From the NCBI GenBank assembly GCA_025350055.1, contig JANXYK010000029.1, forward strand, positions 1 through 64,000: 64,000 nt of DNA. Reading direction: 5' to 3'. The translations under genes and the position numbers were made by a program. Below, one piece after another: positions 44,283-53,751 of the stretch. The DNA comes from Gammaproteobacteria bacterium. GTDB taxonomy: Bacteria > Pseudomonadota > Gammaproteobacteria > Steroidobacterales > Steroidobacteraceae. Position 1 is the stretch's first letter; each line of letters begins with the position of its first letter. A model generated the notes under the pieces. That model saw only the letters and a program-made list of their open reading frames with translations. It did not search any database and was not told where the DNA came from.

Positions 44283-46540
44283 AAACCAGTGTAGTGACCT
44301 TAATTGCGATGCTGCTCGGCGGCTTGACGCCAATGGCTTGGGCCGATGCGGACGCGGGCTTCGTGCTGAGCGCCGGTACGCAGGACCTGGCCAGCTATTT
44401 TCCACCGTACCTGGCCAACGGCTACGTATCCACGTTGGCCGCGCCGCGGGGCACCGAAGGCAACCTGGCTTACATGGTTGCCTTCATGGACTACGCGTCG
44501 GAGGACATTTCGCGGCCGGCCGCGATTCCGGGTTGGACGGAAATCGACTATCGCCCGGATGCCGCGCAGACCGGCGCGACCTGGCTGAACCGGGCGCCGA
44601 TCGACGCGGCGCACTTCAGAGACTATCGCCAGGCGCTCGATCTGCACAGCGGAACGCTGACCACAGACTATCGCTACGTTGATGGCTCGCGGCAAACCAG
44701 CATCGAAGTCGTCACCTTCATCAGCCAAGCCAATCCGCACTTGAGCGCGAGCCAGCTGACCATCCGCCCGGACTTTGACGGCCAGGTGCAACTGTCGTTC
44801 GCGTTCAATCTTTGGGCGCCCCACCAGCCTCGTTTCCCGCTCGGCTCCCTGAGCGGGCCGCAATTGGAAGAGGTGCTGGCCGCCCATAGCATGAAGCTGG
44901 AATCAGCGGAGCCCGCAACGCCCGATCGCGCTGCCATCTGGTATCCCGGCGACACCCACGTGCTTGGGGCCTCCGGCGATACCAAGACGCTCACCCTGTG
45001 GCTCGATGGCATGGCGGAACGCGGTCTCACGATGGCGCAGGCCGCGGCCGTCGAACTGCCGACCGGGCTCGCTCCGGAATCGGTGACGCTCTATCAGAGT
45101 CCCTATCGGCTCAGCCTGAACGTGACCTTCGCAGTCAGGAAAGACCGCACCTATCGATTCACGAAATACGTGGCCCACTCGCGCGCGCAGTGGGGTGGCG
45201 ATGCCGCGGATGACCGCAAGCTGGCCACTGACGCACGCGAGCGCGGTTTCCTGCAGCTGAAGAGGGACAACGACGCTGCCTGGGCGCAGTTGTGGCAGTC
45301 GGATATCCTCATCGAGGGGGACCAAGGTGCGCAGCGTGCCGCACGCTCCGAGTTGTACTACCTCCTGGCAAGCTCTACGGCAGACACCGCCTGGCCCATC
45401 GGCGCCTGTGCGCTCACACCAGGGTACAGCGGCCACGCCTTCTGGGACAGCGACACCTGGATCTTTCCGGCATTGCTGCTGCTGCATCCCGAGCGCGCCA
45501 AATCACTGGTCATGTTCCGTGATCGCACGCTTCCCGCCGCGCAGGCGCGGGCGCTCGAATACGGCTTGCAGGGTGCGATGTATCCCTGGGAGTCCGATCC
45601 GGAAAACGGCACCGAGCAGACGCCGCATTTTGCCGGTGTGCTCGGTGTACGCGAAATTCACGTCAATGCCGATGTCGCTATCGCCCAATGGCAGTACTAC
45701 CTTGCCACCATGGACCGTGAATGGTTGCGCGTGCACGGCTGGCCGGTCATCCGCAGCGTGGCCGAGTTCTGGGCCAGTCGGGCGAGCTACAACAAGGCGC
45801 TGCACCGCTACGACATCGATCACGTGACCTCAGTCGACGAAGACTACAATGACGTGCCCAATGACACCTTTACCAACGCGGCGGCCGCCAAGGCGCTGCG
45901 GATCGCGGCAGAGGCTGCGCTGGTCGTCGGTGCTCGCCCCGATCCGCGCTGGCGGAAGATTGCGGCCAATCTGCACCTGCCCTTTTCAGAGTCCGGCCAG
46001 CATCACCTGGATTTCGATGAGACCGTCCCGCATGGCAGTGACTCCTGGGGCGGCAGTTCCGTGCCCATGTTGCTGCTGCCCTCGGTCGACTTGCCGATGA
46101 GTGAGCGAGTGCGTCGCAACGACTATGAGTACGCGCGCAAGGTACTCGTACAGTCGCAACGCGATCCCAACAGCATGGGTTTGGCGCCCGCCTCGATCAC
46201 CGCGGCGGTGGCCGGTGACACGGCGGCAGCAGTCGACTGGTTCGACAGGAATCTGACTGGCGGTACGCTGAAACCGCCGTTCAATGTGCGCACCGAAACC
46301 GCGCGCAACAATGCGGGCTACTTTGTCACTGCCGCAGGGGGCTTGATCCAGAACCTCGTCTTCGGCTTTTCCGGCCTGCGAGTCGCCGCCGGCGGCCTGA
46401 TTGCGGCTTACCCGCCGCTGCTGCCACCTCGGTGGAGTTCGTTGACGCTGCGAAATCTGGTGTTCCGCGGCCAGCATTTCGACATACGCGTGGCGCGCGC
46501 TGCCAGTGGCCGTGTGACGCTGGCGCGCATACCACGGTGA
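44279..46540 (+). CDS. Exported GH65-type glycosidase (acid trehalase/kojibiose hydrolase-like)
   Basis: A 753-residue protein with a signal peptide (MKTSVVTLIAMLLGGLTPMA, cleavage near AWADA). The N-terminal beta-sandwich runs to about residue 300 and is followed by an (alpha/alpha)6 barrel: GHAFWDSDTWIFPALLLLHP, GAMYPWESDPENGTE, HVNADVAIAQWQYY and HVTSVDEDYNDVPNDTFTN. E521 in the last block is the candidate catalytic acid. The GHxFWDxxxWxFP and YPWxS elements match fungal acid trehalases and bacterial GH65 hydrolases. Phosphorylases of GH65 are usually cytoplasmic, so an exported form favours hydrolysis of trehalose or kojibiose. The GH37 trehalase gene follows 4 bp later, strengthening a trehalose-related role. 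Confidence 0.83.
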   Translation: MKTSVVTLIAMLLGGLTPMAWADADAGFVLSAGTQDLASYFPPYLANGYVSTLAAPRGTEGNLAYMVAFMDYASEDISRPAAIPGWTEIDYRPDAAQTGATWLNRAPIDAAHFRDYRQALDLHSGTLTTDYRYVDGSRQTSIEVVTFISQANPHLSASQLTIRPDFDGQVQLSFAFNLWAPHQPRFPLGSLSGPQLEEVLAAHSMKLESAEPATPDRAAIWYPGDTHVLGASGDTKTLTLWLDGMAERGLTMAQAAAVELPTGLAPESVTLYQSPYRLSLNVTFAVRKDRTYRFTKYVAHSRAQWGGDAADDRKLATDARERGFLQLKRDNDAAWAQLWQSDILIEGDQGAQRAARSELYYLLASSTADTAWPIGACALTPGYSGHAFWDSDTWIFPALLLLHPERAKSLVMFRDRTLPAAQARALEYGLQGAMYPWESDPENGTEQTPHFAGVLGVREIHVNADVAIAQWQYYLATMDREWLRVHGWPVIRSVAEFWASRASYNKALHRYDIDHVTSVDEDYNDVPNDTFTNAAAAKALRIAAEAALVVGARPDPRWRKIAANLHLPFSESGQHHLDFDETVPHGSDSWGGSSVPMLLLPSVDLPMSERVRRNDYEYARKVLVQSQRDPNSMGLAPASITAAVAGDTAAAVDWFDRNLTGGTLKPPFNVRTETARNNAGYFVTAAGGLIQNLVFGFSGLRVAAGGLIAAYPPLLPPRWSSLTLRNLVFRGQHFDIRVARAASGRVTLARIPR

Positions 46541-46544
46541 AGCC

Positions 46545-48230
46545 GTGAGTTCCTGTCTCTGCACCTGCCGGCCCGTGTGCAGCTTGCCCGCTGTCACCCG
46601 CTGGTCGACGGTGCTCTTGCTGCTGCTGTCATTGCGCGCAGGTCCGGCACATTCGCAACCGCCGTCGGCTGCCGTTGCCATAGAGACACCACAGCAGCAA
46701 TTTGCGGAACTGTACGCCGCGGTACAGAGGGCGGCCGTTTTTACAGACAGCAAGATGTTCGCGGACGCCGTGCCATTGGTAGCGCCTGCAGACATTCTGG
46801 CGCAGTACCGCCTGAGCAATCCGCACTCGACCGAGGCGCTGACGGCCTTCGTCCGTCAGTACTTCGCGATGCCAACAGAGTCGATCGCGGCACCGGAGTC
46901 ATCCACGGGCGTGGCACTCGCCAAGCACATTGACCTGCTTTGGGATCAACTGACGCGTTCCACCACGTCGGTGCCGGCGCACTCGTCGCAGTTGCCGCTG
47001 CCGCAGCCCTACGTCGTGCCAGGCGGACGGTTTCGCGAACTGTATTACTGGGACTCCTATTTCACGATGCTGGGGTTGGTTGCAAGCAAAAGGACTGACC
47101 TGGCCGAGAACATGGTGCACGACTTCGCTTACCTGATTGATGCCTACGGCCATGTACCGAACGGTACCCGCAGCTACTATCTGAGCCGGTCCCAGCCGCC
47201 ATTCTTTTACGCCATGGTGGGGTTGCTGAACCCCAAGGATCAGGTAGCTTCGTTCGCGCGCTACTTGCCGCAATTGCGACGCGAGTACGCCTTCTGGATG
47301 CAGGGCGCGGCAGGACTGCAGCGCGGCGCTGCGCACCGTCGCGTCGTGGCCATGCCCAATGGAGCCATCCTGAACCGCTACTGGGACGATCTGGATACTC
47401 CGCGGGATGAATCCTATCGTGAAGACTCGCAGCTTGCGGATCGCAGCGGCCGTTCAACCCAAGAACTGTACCGTGATTTGCGGGCGGCCGCCGAAAGCGG
47501 CTGGGACTTCAGTTCACGCTGGTTTGCCGATTCCAGTGCCTTGGCATCGGTTCGCACGACCGAAATCATTCCCGTTGATCTGAATAGCCTGTTGTACGGC
47601 CTTGAGGAGGCGATCAGCGCCGGATGTGCGCGCACGGGGAAACGGCCTTGTGCGTTCGAATTTCGTCACCGGGCCAACGTACGGCGAGCCGCGGTCGATC
47701 GCTACCTGTGGGACGCAAGCGCGGGCGTCTACCGCGACTACTGTTGGCCACAGCGAGTGCAGATCAAACGGCTGTCCGCAGCGACGCTCTACCCGTTGTA
47801 TGTTGCGCTTGCCAGCCATGCCCAAGCGGATGCCGTGGCGCGAGCGACCGAACGCGAGCTGCTGAAAGACGGAGGCATCGTCACGACCACATTGATCACG
47901 GGACAACAGTGGGATGCACCTAATGGCTGGGCGCCCTTGCAGTGGGTGGCTGTCTCGGGCCTGCGCCGCTACGCCATCTTCCCGCTGGCGCGCAGTATTG
48001 CCTGCCGATGGATCAAAACCGTGGAACGCGAATACAAGCGCAGCGGGAAATTGGTCGAAAAGTACGATGTCATGGCGATCGACCGCCCCGGTGGTGGCGG
48101 TGAATATCCGCGGCAGGATGGCTTCGGCTGGACCAATGGCGTCACGCGCAAACTCATGGCGAGCTATGACGAGGGACCTGACGGACCGAACGACACAGCC
48201 TGCGCGGAAGCTTGCTGCCCGGGTAATTGA
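46545..48230 (+). CDS. treA: Trehalase (GH37), exported
   Basis: A 561-residue enzyme hydrolysing trehalose to two glucose molecules. Both trehalase signatures are present: PGGRFRELYYWDSY at about residues 159-172 and QWDAPNGWAP at about 455-464. The catalytic Asp is D321 in ESGWDFSSRW. The leader VTRWSTVLLLLLSLRAGPAH predicts export to the periplasm. The start is the GTG at 46545, 4 bp after the GH65 stop, although the long Cys-rich N-region makes a later start possible. The pairing with a GH65 enzyme in one transcript supports a system for trehalose or trehalose-containing glycans. Confidence 0.92.
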   Translation: MSSCLCTCRPVCSLPAVTRWSTVLLLLLSLRAGPAHSQPPSAAVAIETPQQQFAELYAAVQRAAVFTDSKMFADAVPLVAPADILAQYRLSNPHSTEALTAFVRQYFAMPTESIAAPESSTGVALAKHIDLLWDQLTRSTTSVPAHSSQLPLPQPYVVPGGRFRELYYWDSYFTMLGLVASKRTDLAENMVHDFAYLIDAYGHVPNGTRSYYLSRSQPPFFYAMVGLLNPKDQVASFARYLPQLRREYAFWMQGAAGLQRGAAHRRVVAMPNGAILNRYWDDLDTPRDESYREDSQLADRSGRSTQELYRDLRAAAESGWDFSSRWFADSSALASVRTTEIIPVDLNSLLYGLEEAISAGCARTGKRPCAFEFRHRANVRRAAVDRYLWDASAGVYRDYCWPQRVQIKRLSAATLYPLYVALASHAQADAVARATERELLKDGGIVTTTLITGQQWDAPNGWAPLQWVAVSGLRRYAIFPLARSIACRWIKTVEREYKRSGKLVEKYDVMAIDRPGGGGEYPRQDGFGWTNGVTRKLMASYDEGPDGPNDTACAEACCPGN

Positions 48231-48302
48231 AATCCGATTGATCTGCAGTACGGGCGCCAGCGACTTGGATTAAGCTCAAGCTGTTTGTTGACCGGTGGAG
48301 CA

Positions 48303-50816
48303 ATGCGGATGTTCAGACTGAATACCGTTGCACGGTGCGTCGGCCTGGTGCTGTGCCAGGCCCTGTGGGTCGTGCGCGCAGACGCAGCCGCGCCCGCCAG
48401 CGTTGATCGCTATCGGCTGGAGCGCAACGGCGTGAAGCTTGAACTCAGTGCGCCGCGCGCCGACATCGTACGCGTGCGCGCCGGCCTGCAATCGCTCCCT
48501 GAAGACGCCTCCTGGGCGGTGAGTGCGGATACCCGCAGCAAATTGCAGCCGCTGTCCGTGTCGGAGACGGGCGTTTCCGCGGTGCTGCGCACGAGCGCGC
48601 TGGTCGTCAAGATTGATCGCGCCACGCTGCGCGTCAGAATCGAAGACCTGCAGGGCAACGTGGTGCTCGAGGATGCGCCTGGCCGTGCCCTGGACTTCGA
48701 GCATGCGCCGGCCGCAGTGAGCGGCGCAGTGAGCGGCGCCGCGGGCGCCGCGGCCGGTGCCGGCGTGATGAGCTCGCGCCTGCGCAAGCTCATGCCCGAG
48801 GATGCGCACTATTTCGGTCTCGGCGACAAGGCCGGCGCGCTCGATCGGCGTGGCGCGGCCTTTACACTCTGGGCCACTGACGCTTTCGGATTCGGCGAGT
48901 CCAGTGATCCCTTGTACAAATCGATTCCCTTCGTGCTGGGCGTGCGCGAGACCGGCCGCAGCTTCGGCCTGTTCTTCGACAACACCTGGCGCAGCTTCTT
49001 CGATTTCGGCAAGAGCGAGCGCGATGTGCTGAGCTTCGGCGCCGAAGGCGGCGGCGTCGACTACTACGTGATGGCGGGCGCGGCGCCGAAGCAGATCGTG
49101 CAGGCCTACGCTTACCTTACGGGCACCGCGGCGCTGGCGCCGCGCTGGGCGCTGGGCTTCCAGCAATGCCGTTACTCCTATGAGACCGAAGCGCAGGCGC
49201 GTGCGGTGGCCGATCGCTTGCGCGCCGACAAGATTCCTGCCGATGTGCTGTACCTCGACATCGACTACCAGGATCGCAATCGCCCCTTTACGGTATCGGG
49301 CACGGCTTTTCCTGATCTGCCGCGTTTCGTGGCAGATCTCAAGGCCATGGACCTGCGCGTGATCCTGATCACCGATCTGCATATCGCCGCGGCGGCCAAC
49401 CAGAATTACAGCCCCTACGACACTGGCACGAGCGCGGATGTGTTCCTGAAGCGCGCCGACGGCGCAACCTATGTCGCCGATGTGTGGCCAGGTAAATCGG
49501 TATTTCCGGATTTCAGCCGCGCGCCCGCGCGGGCCTGGTGGGGCGGGCTATATCACGACTTCACGGCGATGGGCGTCGCGGGTTTCTGGAACGACATGAA
49601 CGAGCCCGCGATCTTCAACGTGCGTGAAAAGACAATGCCGCTCGATACCGTGCATCGCATCGACGAGCCCGGCTTTCTGCCACGCGCGGCCAGTCATGCC
49701 GAGATGCACAACGTGTACGGCATGCTCAACTCGCGCGCCACCCACGAAGGCCTGCTGCGCCTGCAGCCGCAGCAGAGGCCCTTCGTGCTGACGCGCGCCA
49801 GCTATGCCGGCGGTCAGCGCTACGCCGCCACCTGGACCGGCGACAACACCTCGAGCTGGAATCACCTGCGGCTCTCGATATCGATGCTGAACAACCTGGG
49901 CCTGAGCGGCTTCGGTTACTCGGGCGATGACATCGGCGGTTTCGCCGGCGCCGGCCCATCGGCCGATCTCTTGACGCGCTGGATCGAAGTGGGCGCCTTC
50001 AATCCGATCTTCCGCGACCACACGGCCAAGGGCAAACCGCAGCAGGAAGTGTGGGTCAATGGGCCCGAACACGAAGCGATCCGCAAGCGCTACATCGAAG
50101 AGCGCTATCGGCTGCTGCCTTATATCTACGCGCTGGCCGAAGAAAACAGCCGCACCGGCATGCCGCTGATGCGCCCAGTGTTCCTGGAATTTCCGCAGCA
50201 GCTCGGCAAGGGTCAGAGCCTGGGCGGCAGTGCCGATCAGTTCATGCTCGGCCCCAACCTGCTGGTGGCGCCGCCGCCCGAATGGGAATCGCCCTATGCC
50301 TACGACATTGTGCTGCCGGGTGCAGGCTGGTACGACTATTGGACTGGCCTGCGCCAGAGCACAGACAAGCTCTCGGAAAAGCCGCAGCTCGAGCGCCTGC
50401 CGGTGTACGTGCGGCCCGGTGCCATCGTGCCGCGCCAGGCGCTGACGCAAAGCACAGTGCAAACGCCTGAGGGTCCACTGGAACTCGCGATCTATCCGGG
50501 CCCTGATTGCGAGGCGCAACTCTACTTCGATGACGGCGTCAGCTTTGCTTATCGCAATGGTGCCTATCTGCGCCAGAGTGTGCGCTGCCACGGCGATGAC
50601 CACAGCTTCAGCGTGGATTTCGGTACGCGCGAAGGCCACTACCGCGCCTGGTGGCAGCAGCTGGAGCTGGCGATTCACGGCATGAGTGCGCCGCCGCGCA
50701 GCGTGCACCTGGGCGCGACCGAGGTCAGCGGCAATTACGATGCGGCCAGCCAGACGCTGCGCATCAGGATTCCGGATCAGGCCGTGAACGCGCGTCTGAC
50801 CGTTGACACACCCTGA
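48303..50816 (+). CDS. Exported GH31 alpha-glucosidase-family enzyme
   Basis: An 837-residue enzyme. The ATG at 48303 has GGTGGAG upstream. A signal peptide (FRLNTVARCVGLVLCQALWV, cleavage near ADAAA) predicts periplasmic location. Domain order: N-terminal beta-sandwich, GH31 barrel (ALAPRWALGFQQCRYSY at about 285), then C-terminal beta domains. The nucleophile is D431 in FWNDMNEPAIFN and the acid/base is D514 in TWTGDNTSSW. YSGDDIGGF is the usual downstream motif. It probably hydrolyses alpha-glucosides such as isomaltose or maltose; alpha-xylosidase specificity cannot be excluded. An MFS sugar porter follows 13 bp downstream. Confidence 0.92.
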   Translation: MRMFRLNTVARCVGLVLCQALWVVRADAAAPASVDRYRLERNGVKLELSAPRADIVRVRAGLQSLPEDASWAVSADTRSKLQPLSVSETGVSAVLRTSALVVKIDRATLRVRIEDLQGNVVLEDAPGRALDFEHAPAAVSGAVSGAAGAAAGAGVMSSRLRKLMPEDAHYFGLGDKAGALDRRGAAFTLWATDAFGFGESSDPLYKSIPFVLGVRETGRSFGLFFDNTWRSFFDFGKSERDVLSFGAEGGGVDYYVMAGAAPKQIVQAYAYLTGTAALAPRWALGFQQCRYSYETEAQARAVADRLRADKIPADVLYLDIDYQDRNRPFTVSGTAFPDLPRFVADLKAMDLRVILITDLHIAAAANQNYSPYDTGTSADVFLKRADGATYVADVWPGKSVFPDFSRAPARAWWGGLYHDFTAMGVAGFWNDMNEPAIFNVREKTMPLDTVHRIDEPGFLPRAASHAEMHNVYGMLNSRATHEGLLRLQPQQRPFVLTRASYAGGQRYAATWTGDNTSSWNHLRLSISMLNNLGLSGFGYSGDDIGGFAGAGPSADLLTRWIEVGAFNPIFRDHTAKGKPQQEVWVNGPEHEAIRKRYIEERYRLLPYIYALAEENSRTGMPLMRPVFLEFPQQLGKGQSLGGSADQFMLGPNLLVAPPPEWESPYAYDIVLPGAGWYDYWTGLRQSTDKLSEKPQLERLPVYVRPGAIVPRQALTQSTVQTPEGPLELAIYPGPDCEAQLYFDDGVSFAYRNGAYLRQSVRCHGDDHSFSVDFGTREGHYRAWWQQLELAIHGMSAPPRSVHLGATEVSGNYDAASQTLRIRIPDQAVNARLTVDTP

Positions 50817-50829
50817 GGACTGGCAGCGC

Positions 50830-52155
50830 GTGAACACTCGTCTGATTTTCTGGTCGATCACCTCGGCGCTGGCCGGGTTCCTGTTTGGCTTCGATACGGT
50901 GGTGATCTCGGGCGCGGAGCAGAAGATCCAGTCGCTGTGGCACTTGAGTGCCCTCATGCACGGCGTCGCGATCGGCTCGGCACTCTATGGCACAGTGATA
51001 GGGAGTCTGCTGGGCGGCTGGCCCACCGATCGCTTCGGGCGCCGCAAGACGCTGCTGATGATTGGTGCGCTGTATCTGGTCGGCGCCGTGTGGTCGGCGA
51101 TGGCAGCCGATGTCTATTCCTTCATCGCCGCGCGCGTGCTGGGGGGCTTGGGCATCGGCATCTCGACCATCGCCGCGCCGCTGTACATCTCGGAGATCGC
51201 GCCACCGAAACGCCGCGGACTGCTGACCGGCATGTTCCAGTTCAACATCGTGTTCGGCATCCTGGTGGCTTTCTTCTCCAACTATCTGCTCAAAGGCAGC
51301 GGCGAGAACGATTGGCGCTGGATGCTGGGCGTAGCGGCGATTCCCTCACTGATCTACGCGCTGTTGTGTTTCGCCCTGCCCGAGAGCCCGCGCTGGCTGA
51401 TCAGCCGCAGGAACGATCTGGCCGGCGGCCGGCGCGTGCTGCAATTGATCCGGCCCGAAGCCAGCAGCGCCGAGATCGATGCCGAAGCCGCGGCCATCGC
51501 GCAGGCTGCCAGCGATCAGGTCTCGAGCGGGCACTTCTGGACCCGGAAACTGCGCCTGCCGATCCTGCTGGCGTTCCTGATCGCTTTCTTCAATCAGCTC
51601 TCGGGCATCAACGCGATTCTGTACTTCGCGCCGCGCATCTTCGAGATGACCGGCCTCGGGGCCCGCGCGGCCTTCCTGCAATCCATCGGCATCGGCGTGA
51701 CCAACCTGATCTTCACCTTCGTCGGCCTGTGGCTGATCGACCGGCTCGGCCGCCGCACGCTGTTGTACATCGGCGCCTGCGGCTACATCTTCTCGTTGAG
51801 CCTGGTGTCCTGGGCGTTCTATTCAGGTCACTACAGCATCGTGCCGGCCTGCATTTTCGCCTTCATCGCCGCGCACGCGATCGGCCAGGGCGCGGTGATC
51901 TGGGTGTACATCTCCGAGATCTTTCCCAACCGGCACCGCGCCGAGGGCCAGGCACTGGGCAGCTTCACGCACTGGATTTTCGCCGCGCTGCTCACGAGCT
52001 TCTTCCCGAAGATGGTCACGGCGTTTCCGCCTGGTGCGGTGTTCGCTTTTTTTGCGGGCATGATGGTGCTGGAACTGGTCTGGGTGAAGACCATGGTCGT
52101 CGAAACCAAAGGCGAATCGCTGGAGCATATCCAGGCACGCCTGAAGGCCGCGTGA
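50830..52155 (+). CDS. MFS sugar porter (sugar:H+ symporter family)
   Basis: A 441-residue inner-membrane protein with 12 hydrophobic segments. Family signatures: GGWPTDRFGRRKTLLM after helix 2, PESPRWLISR before the central loop and IDRLGRRTLLY in the second half, with QLSGINAILYF in helix 7. The start is the GTG at 50830 with GAGGA upstream; a TTG at 50803 overlaps the GH31 gene. It imports a hexose, probably glucose or fructose released by the exported GH31, GH37 and GH32 enzymes that flank it. The next gene (GH32) overlaps its stop. Confidence 0.9.
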   Translation: MNTRLIFWSITSALAGFLFGFDTVVISGAEQKIQSLWHLSALMHGVAIGSALYGTVIGSLLGGWPTDRFGRRKTLLMIGALYLVGAVWSAMAADVYSFIAARVLGGLGIGISTIAAPLYISEIAPPKRRGLLTGMFQFNIVFGILVAFFSNYLLKGSGENDWRWMLGVAAIPSLIYALLCFALPESPRWLISRRNDLAGGRRVLQLIRPEASSAEIDAEAAAIAQAASDQVSSGHFWTRKLRLPILLAFLIAFFNQLSGINAILYFAPRIFEMTGLGARAAFLQSIGIGVTNLIFTFVGLWLIDRLGRRTLLYIGACGYIFSLSLVSWAFYSGHYSIVPACIFAFIAAHAIGQGAVIWVYISEIFPNRHRAEGQALGSFTHWIFAALLTSFFPKMVTAFPPGAVFAFFAGMMVLELVWVKTMVVETKGESLEHIQARLKAA

Positions 52156-53738
52156 GCCGCGGTCCGCGACGCGCAATGCGGTGGCGTGCACTGCTTGCCG
52201 TTTGCGGCTCGCTGGCATTCGCGGGTGCTGCGTCGCGCGCCGACGAGCCTTATCGGGAGCTGTATCGTCCGCAGCTGCATTTCACGCCAGCGACGCAGTG
52301 GATGAATGATCCGAACGGCATGGTCTATCTCGATGGCGAGTACCACCTGTTCTATCAGTACCATCCGTTCAGCAACCGCTGGGGACCGATGCACTGGGGT
52401 CATGCGCTCAGCCGCGATCTGGTGCACTGGCAGCAACTGCCCATCGCGTTGTATCCGGACCCGCACGGCGCAATCTTTTCAGGCAGCGCAGTGTTCGATC
52501 GCGACAACACTTCCGGCCTGGGCACCGCCACGCGACCGCCGCTGGTGGCGGTGTTTGCCTACCACAACCACGAACTCGAGCGGCGGGGCGCTACCGAAGT
52601 GGAATCGCAGGGGCTGGCCTACAGTCTCGATCAAGGACGCAGCTGGTCCAAGTATCGCGGCAATCCGGTGCTCAAGAATCCCGGCATCCGCGACTTCCGC
52701 GATCCGAAAGTCTTCTGGTACGCGCCGACGCGTCGCTGGATCATGACGCTGGCCGCGAAGGACCAGGTCAGTTTCTATTCATCGCGTGACCTGAAGGATT
52801 GGCGACACGAAAGCGACTTCGGCCGCGGCTGGGGCGCACACGGTGGCGTGTGGGAATGCCCGGACTTGATCGACATGAAAGTCGTCGATGAGTCCACGCA
52901 TCGCTTCGTGCTGCTCAGCAGCGTGAATCCCGGGGCACCCAACGGTGGCTCGGGCACGCAGTACTTCGTGGGCCAATTCGATGGTCATCGCTTCAGGCCC
53001 GAGGGCGACGCGCAGCGCGCGGCCACAGAGGCGCGCTGGCTGGACTATGGCAGCGATGACTACGCGGGCGTCACCTGGTCCGGTGTGCCTGCCAGCGACG
53101 GCCGGACGCTGATGCTCGGCTGGATGAGCAACTGGAACTACGCCCAGGACGTGCCCACCGAACGCTGGCGCAGCGCGATGACGCTGCCGCGCGAGCTCTC
53201 GCTGCACCGCGACGCGCGCGGCCTCGCGCTGCGTTCTGCCCCGGTCGCGGAGCTGAAGAAGCTGCGGGTGCGCAGCGTTGCGATTCCCGCCCGAACTGTC
53301 GATGCCCCGGCCGAGCTCATCGACACAGCGCTACGCGGCGCCACGTTGCTGGAGCTTGAAGTCACACTCGACCTGCACGAAGCCACAAACGCCAGCCTGG
53401 CATTTCGCAACGCGCAGGGCGAGCAGGCGGTGTTGCGTGTCAATCGCGCGCTGCAGCGCTATGAGTTCGATCGTTCGGCTTCTGGCGAGACGGGTTTCAA
53501 TGCGGCCTTTGCGGGGCTACAGACCGCACCGATGATTGGAAACTCAAACCTCGTCAGGTTGCACGTCTTTATCGATCACTCGTCGGTGGAGATTTTCATC
53601 AATGACGGCGAGACCGTACTGACTGCGCTGGTGTTTCCGCACCTTCCCTATGAGTCGATGGTGCTGAGCGCCGATGCGGGCATTGAAGTGACTGCGGGCT
53701 TGGTCCACGAACTCAAGTCGATCTGGCAAGCCCAATGA
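52152..53738 (+). CDS. Exported beta-fructosidase (GH32; levanase/inulinase/invertase type)
   Basis: A 528-residue enzyme releasing fructose from fructans or sucrose. The GTG at 52152 overlaps the transporter stop and has GAAGG upstream; an ATG at 52176 is the alternative. A signal peptide follows (RWRALLAVCGSLAFAGAASR). GH32 catalytic residues: D53 in WMNDPNG (nucleophile), D184 in FRDPKVFW (transition-state stabiliser) and E235 in VWECPDLI (acid/base). The C-terminal beta-sandwich carries VFIDHSSVEIFINDGE. The frame is open far upstream but that part is antisense-like sequence inside the transporter gene. The fructose would be imported by the adjacent sugar porter and phosphorylated by the fructokinase-like PfkB protein encoded next on the other strand. 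Confidence 0.93.
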   Translation: MSRGPRRAMRWRALLAVCGSLAFAGAASRADEPYRELYRPQLHFTPATQWMNDPNGMVYLDGEYHLFYQYHPFSNRWGPMHWGHALSRDLVHWQQLPIALYPDPHGAIFSGSAVFDRDNTSGLGTATRPPLVAVFAYHNHELERRGATEVESQGLAYSLDQGRSWSKYRGNPVLKNPGIRDFRDPKVFWYAPTRRWIMTLAAKDQVSFYSSRDLKDWRHESDFGRGWGAHGGVWECPDLIDMKVVDESTHRFVLLSSVNPGAPNGGSGTQYFVGQFDGHRFRPEGDAQRAATEARWLDYGSDDYAGVTWSGVPASDGRTLMLGWMSNWNYAQDVPTERWRSAMTLPRELSLHRDARGLALRSAPVAELKKLRVRSVAIPARTVDAPAELIDTALRGATLLELEVTLDLHEATNASLAFRNAQGEQAVLRVNRALQRYEFDRSASGETGFNAAFAGLQTAPMIGNSNLVRLHVFIDHSSVEIFINDGETVLTALVFPHLPYESMVLSADAGIEVTAGLVHELKSIWQAQ

Positions 53739-53751
53739 AGTCCCTTGACAG

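Noticed and set aside
50937-52151. Apparent 400-residue N-terminal extension of the GH32 enzyme.
   Set aside because: It is out of frame within the well-supported sugar porter gene and is Arg-rich; the signal peptide appears only after 52152.
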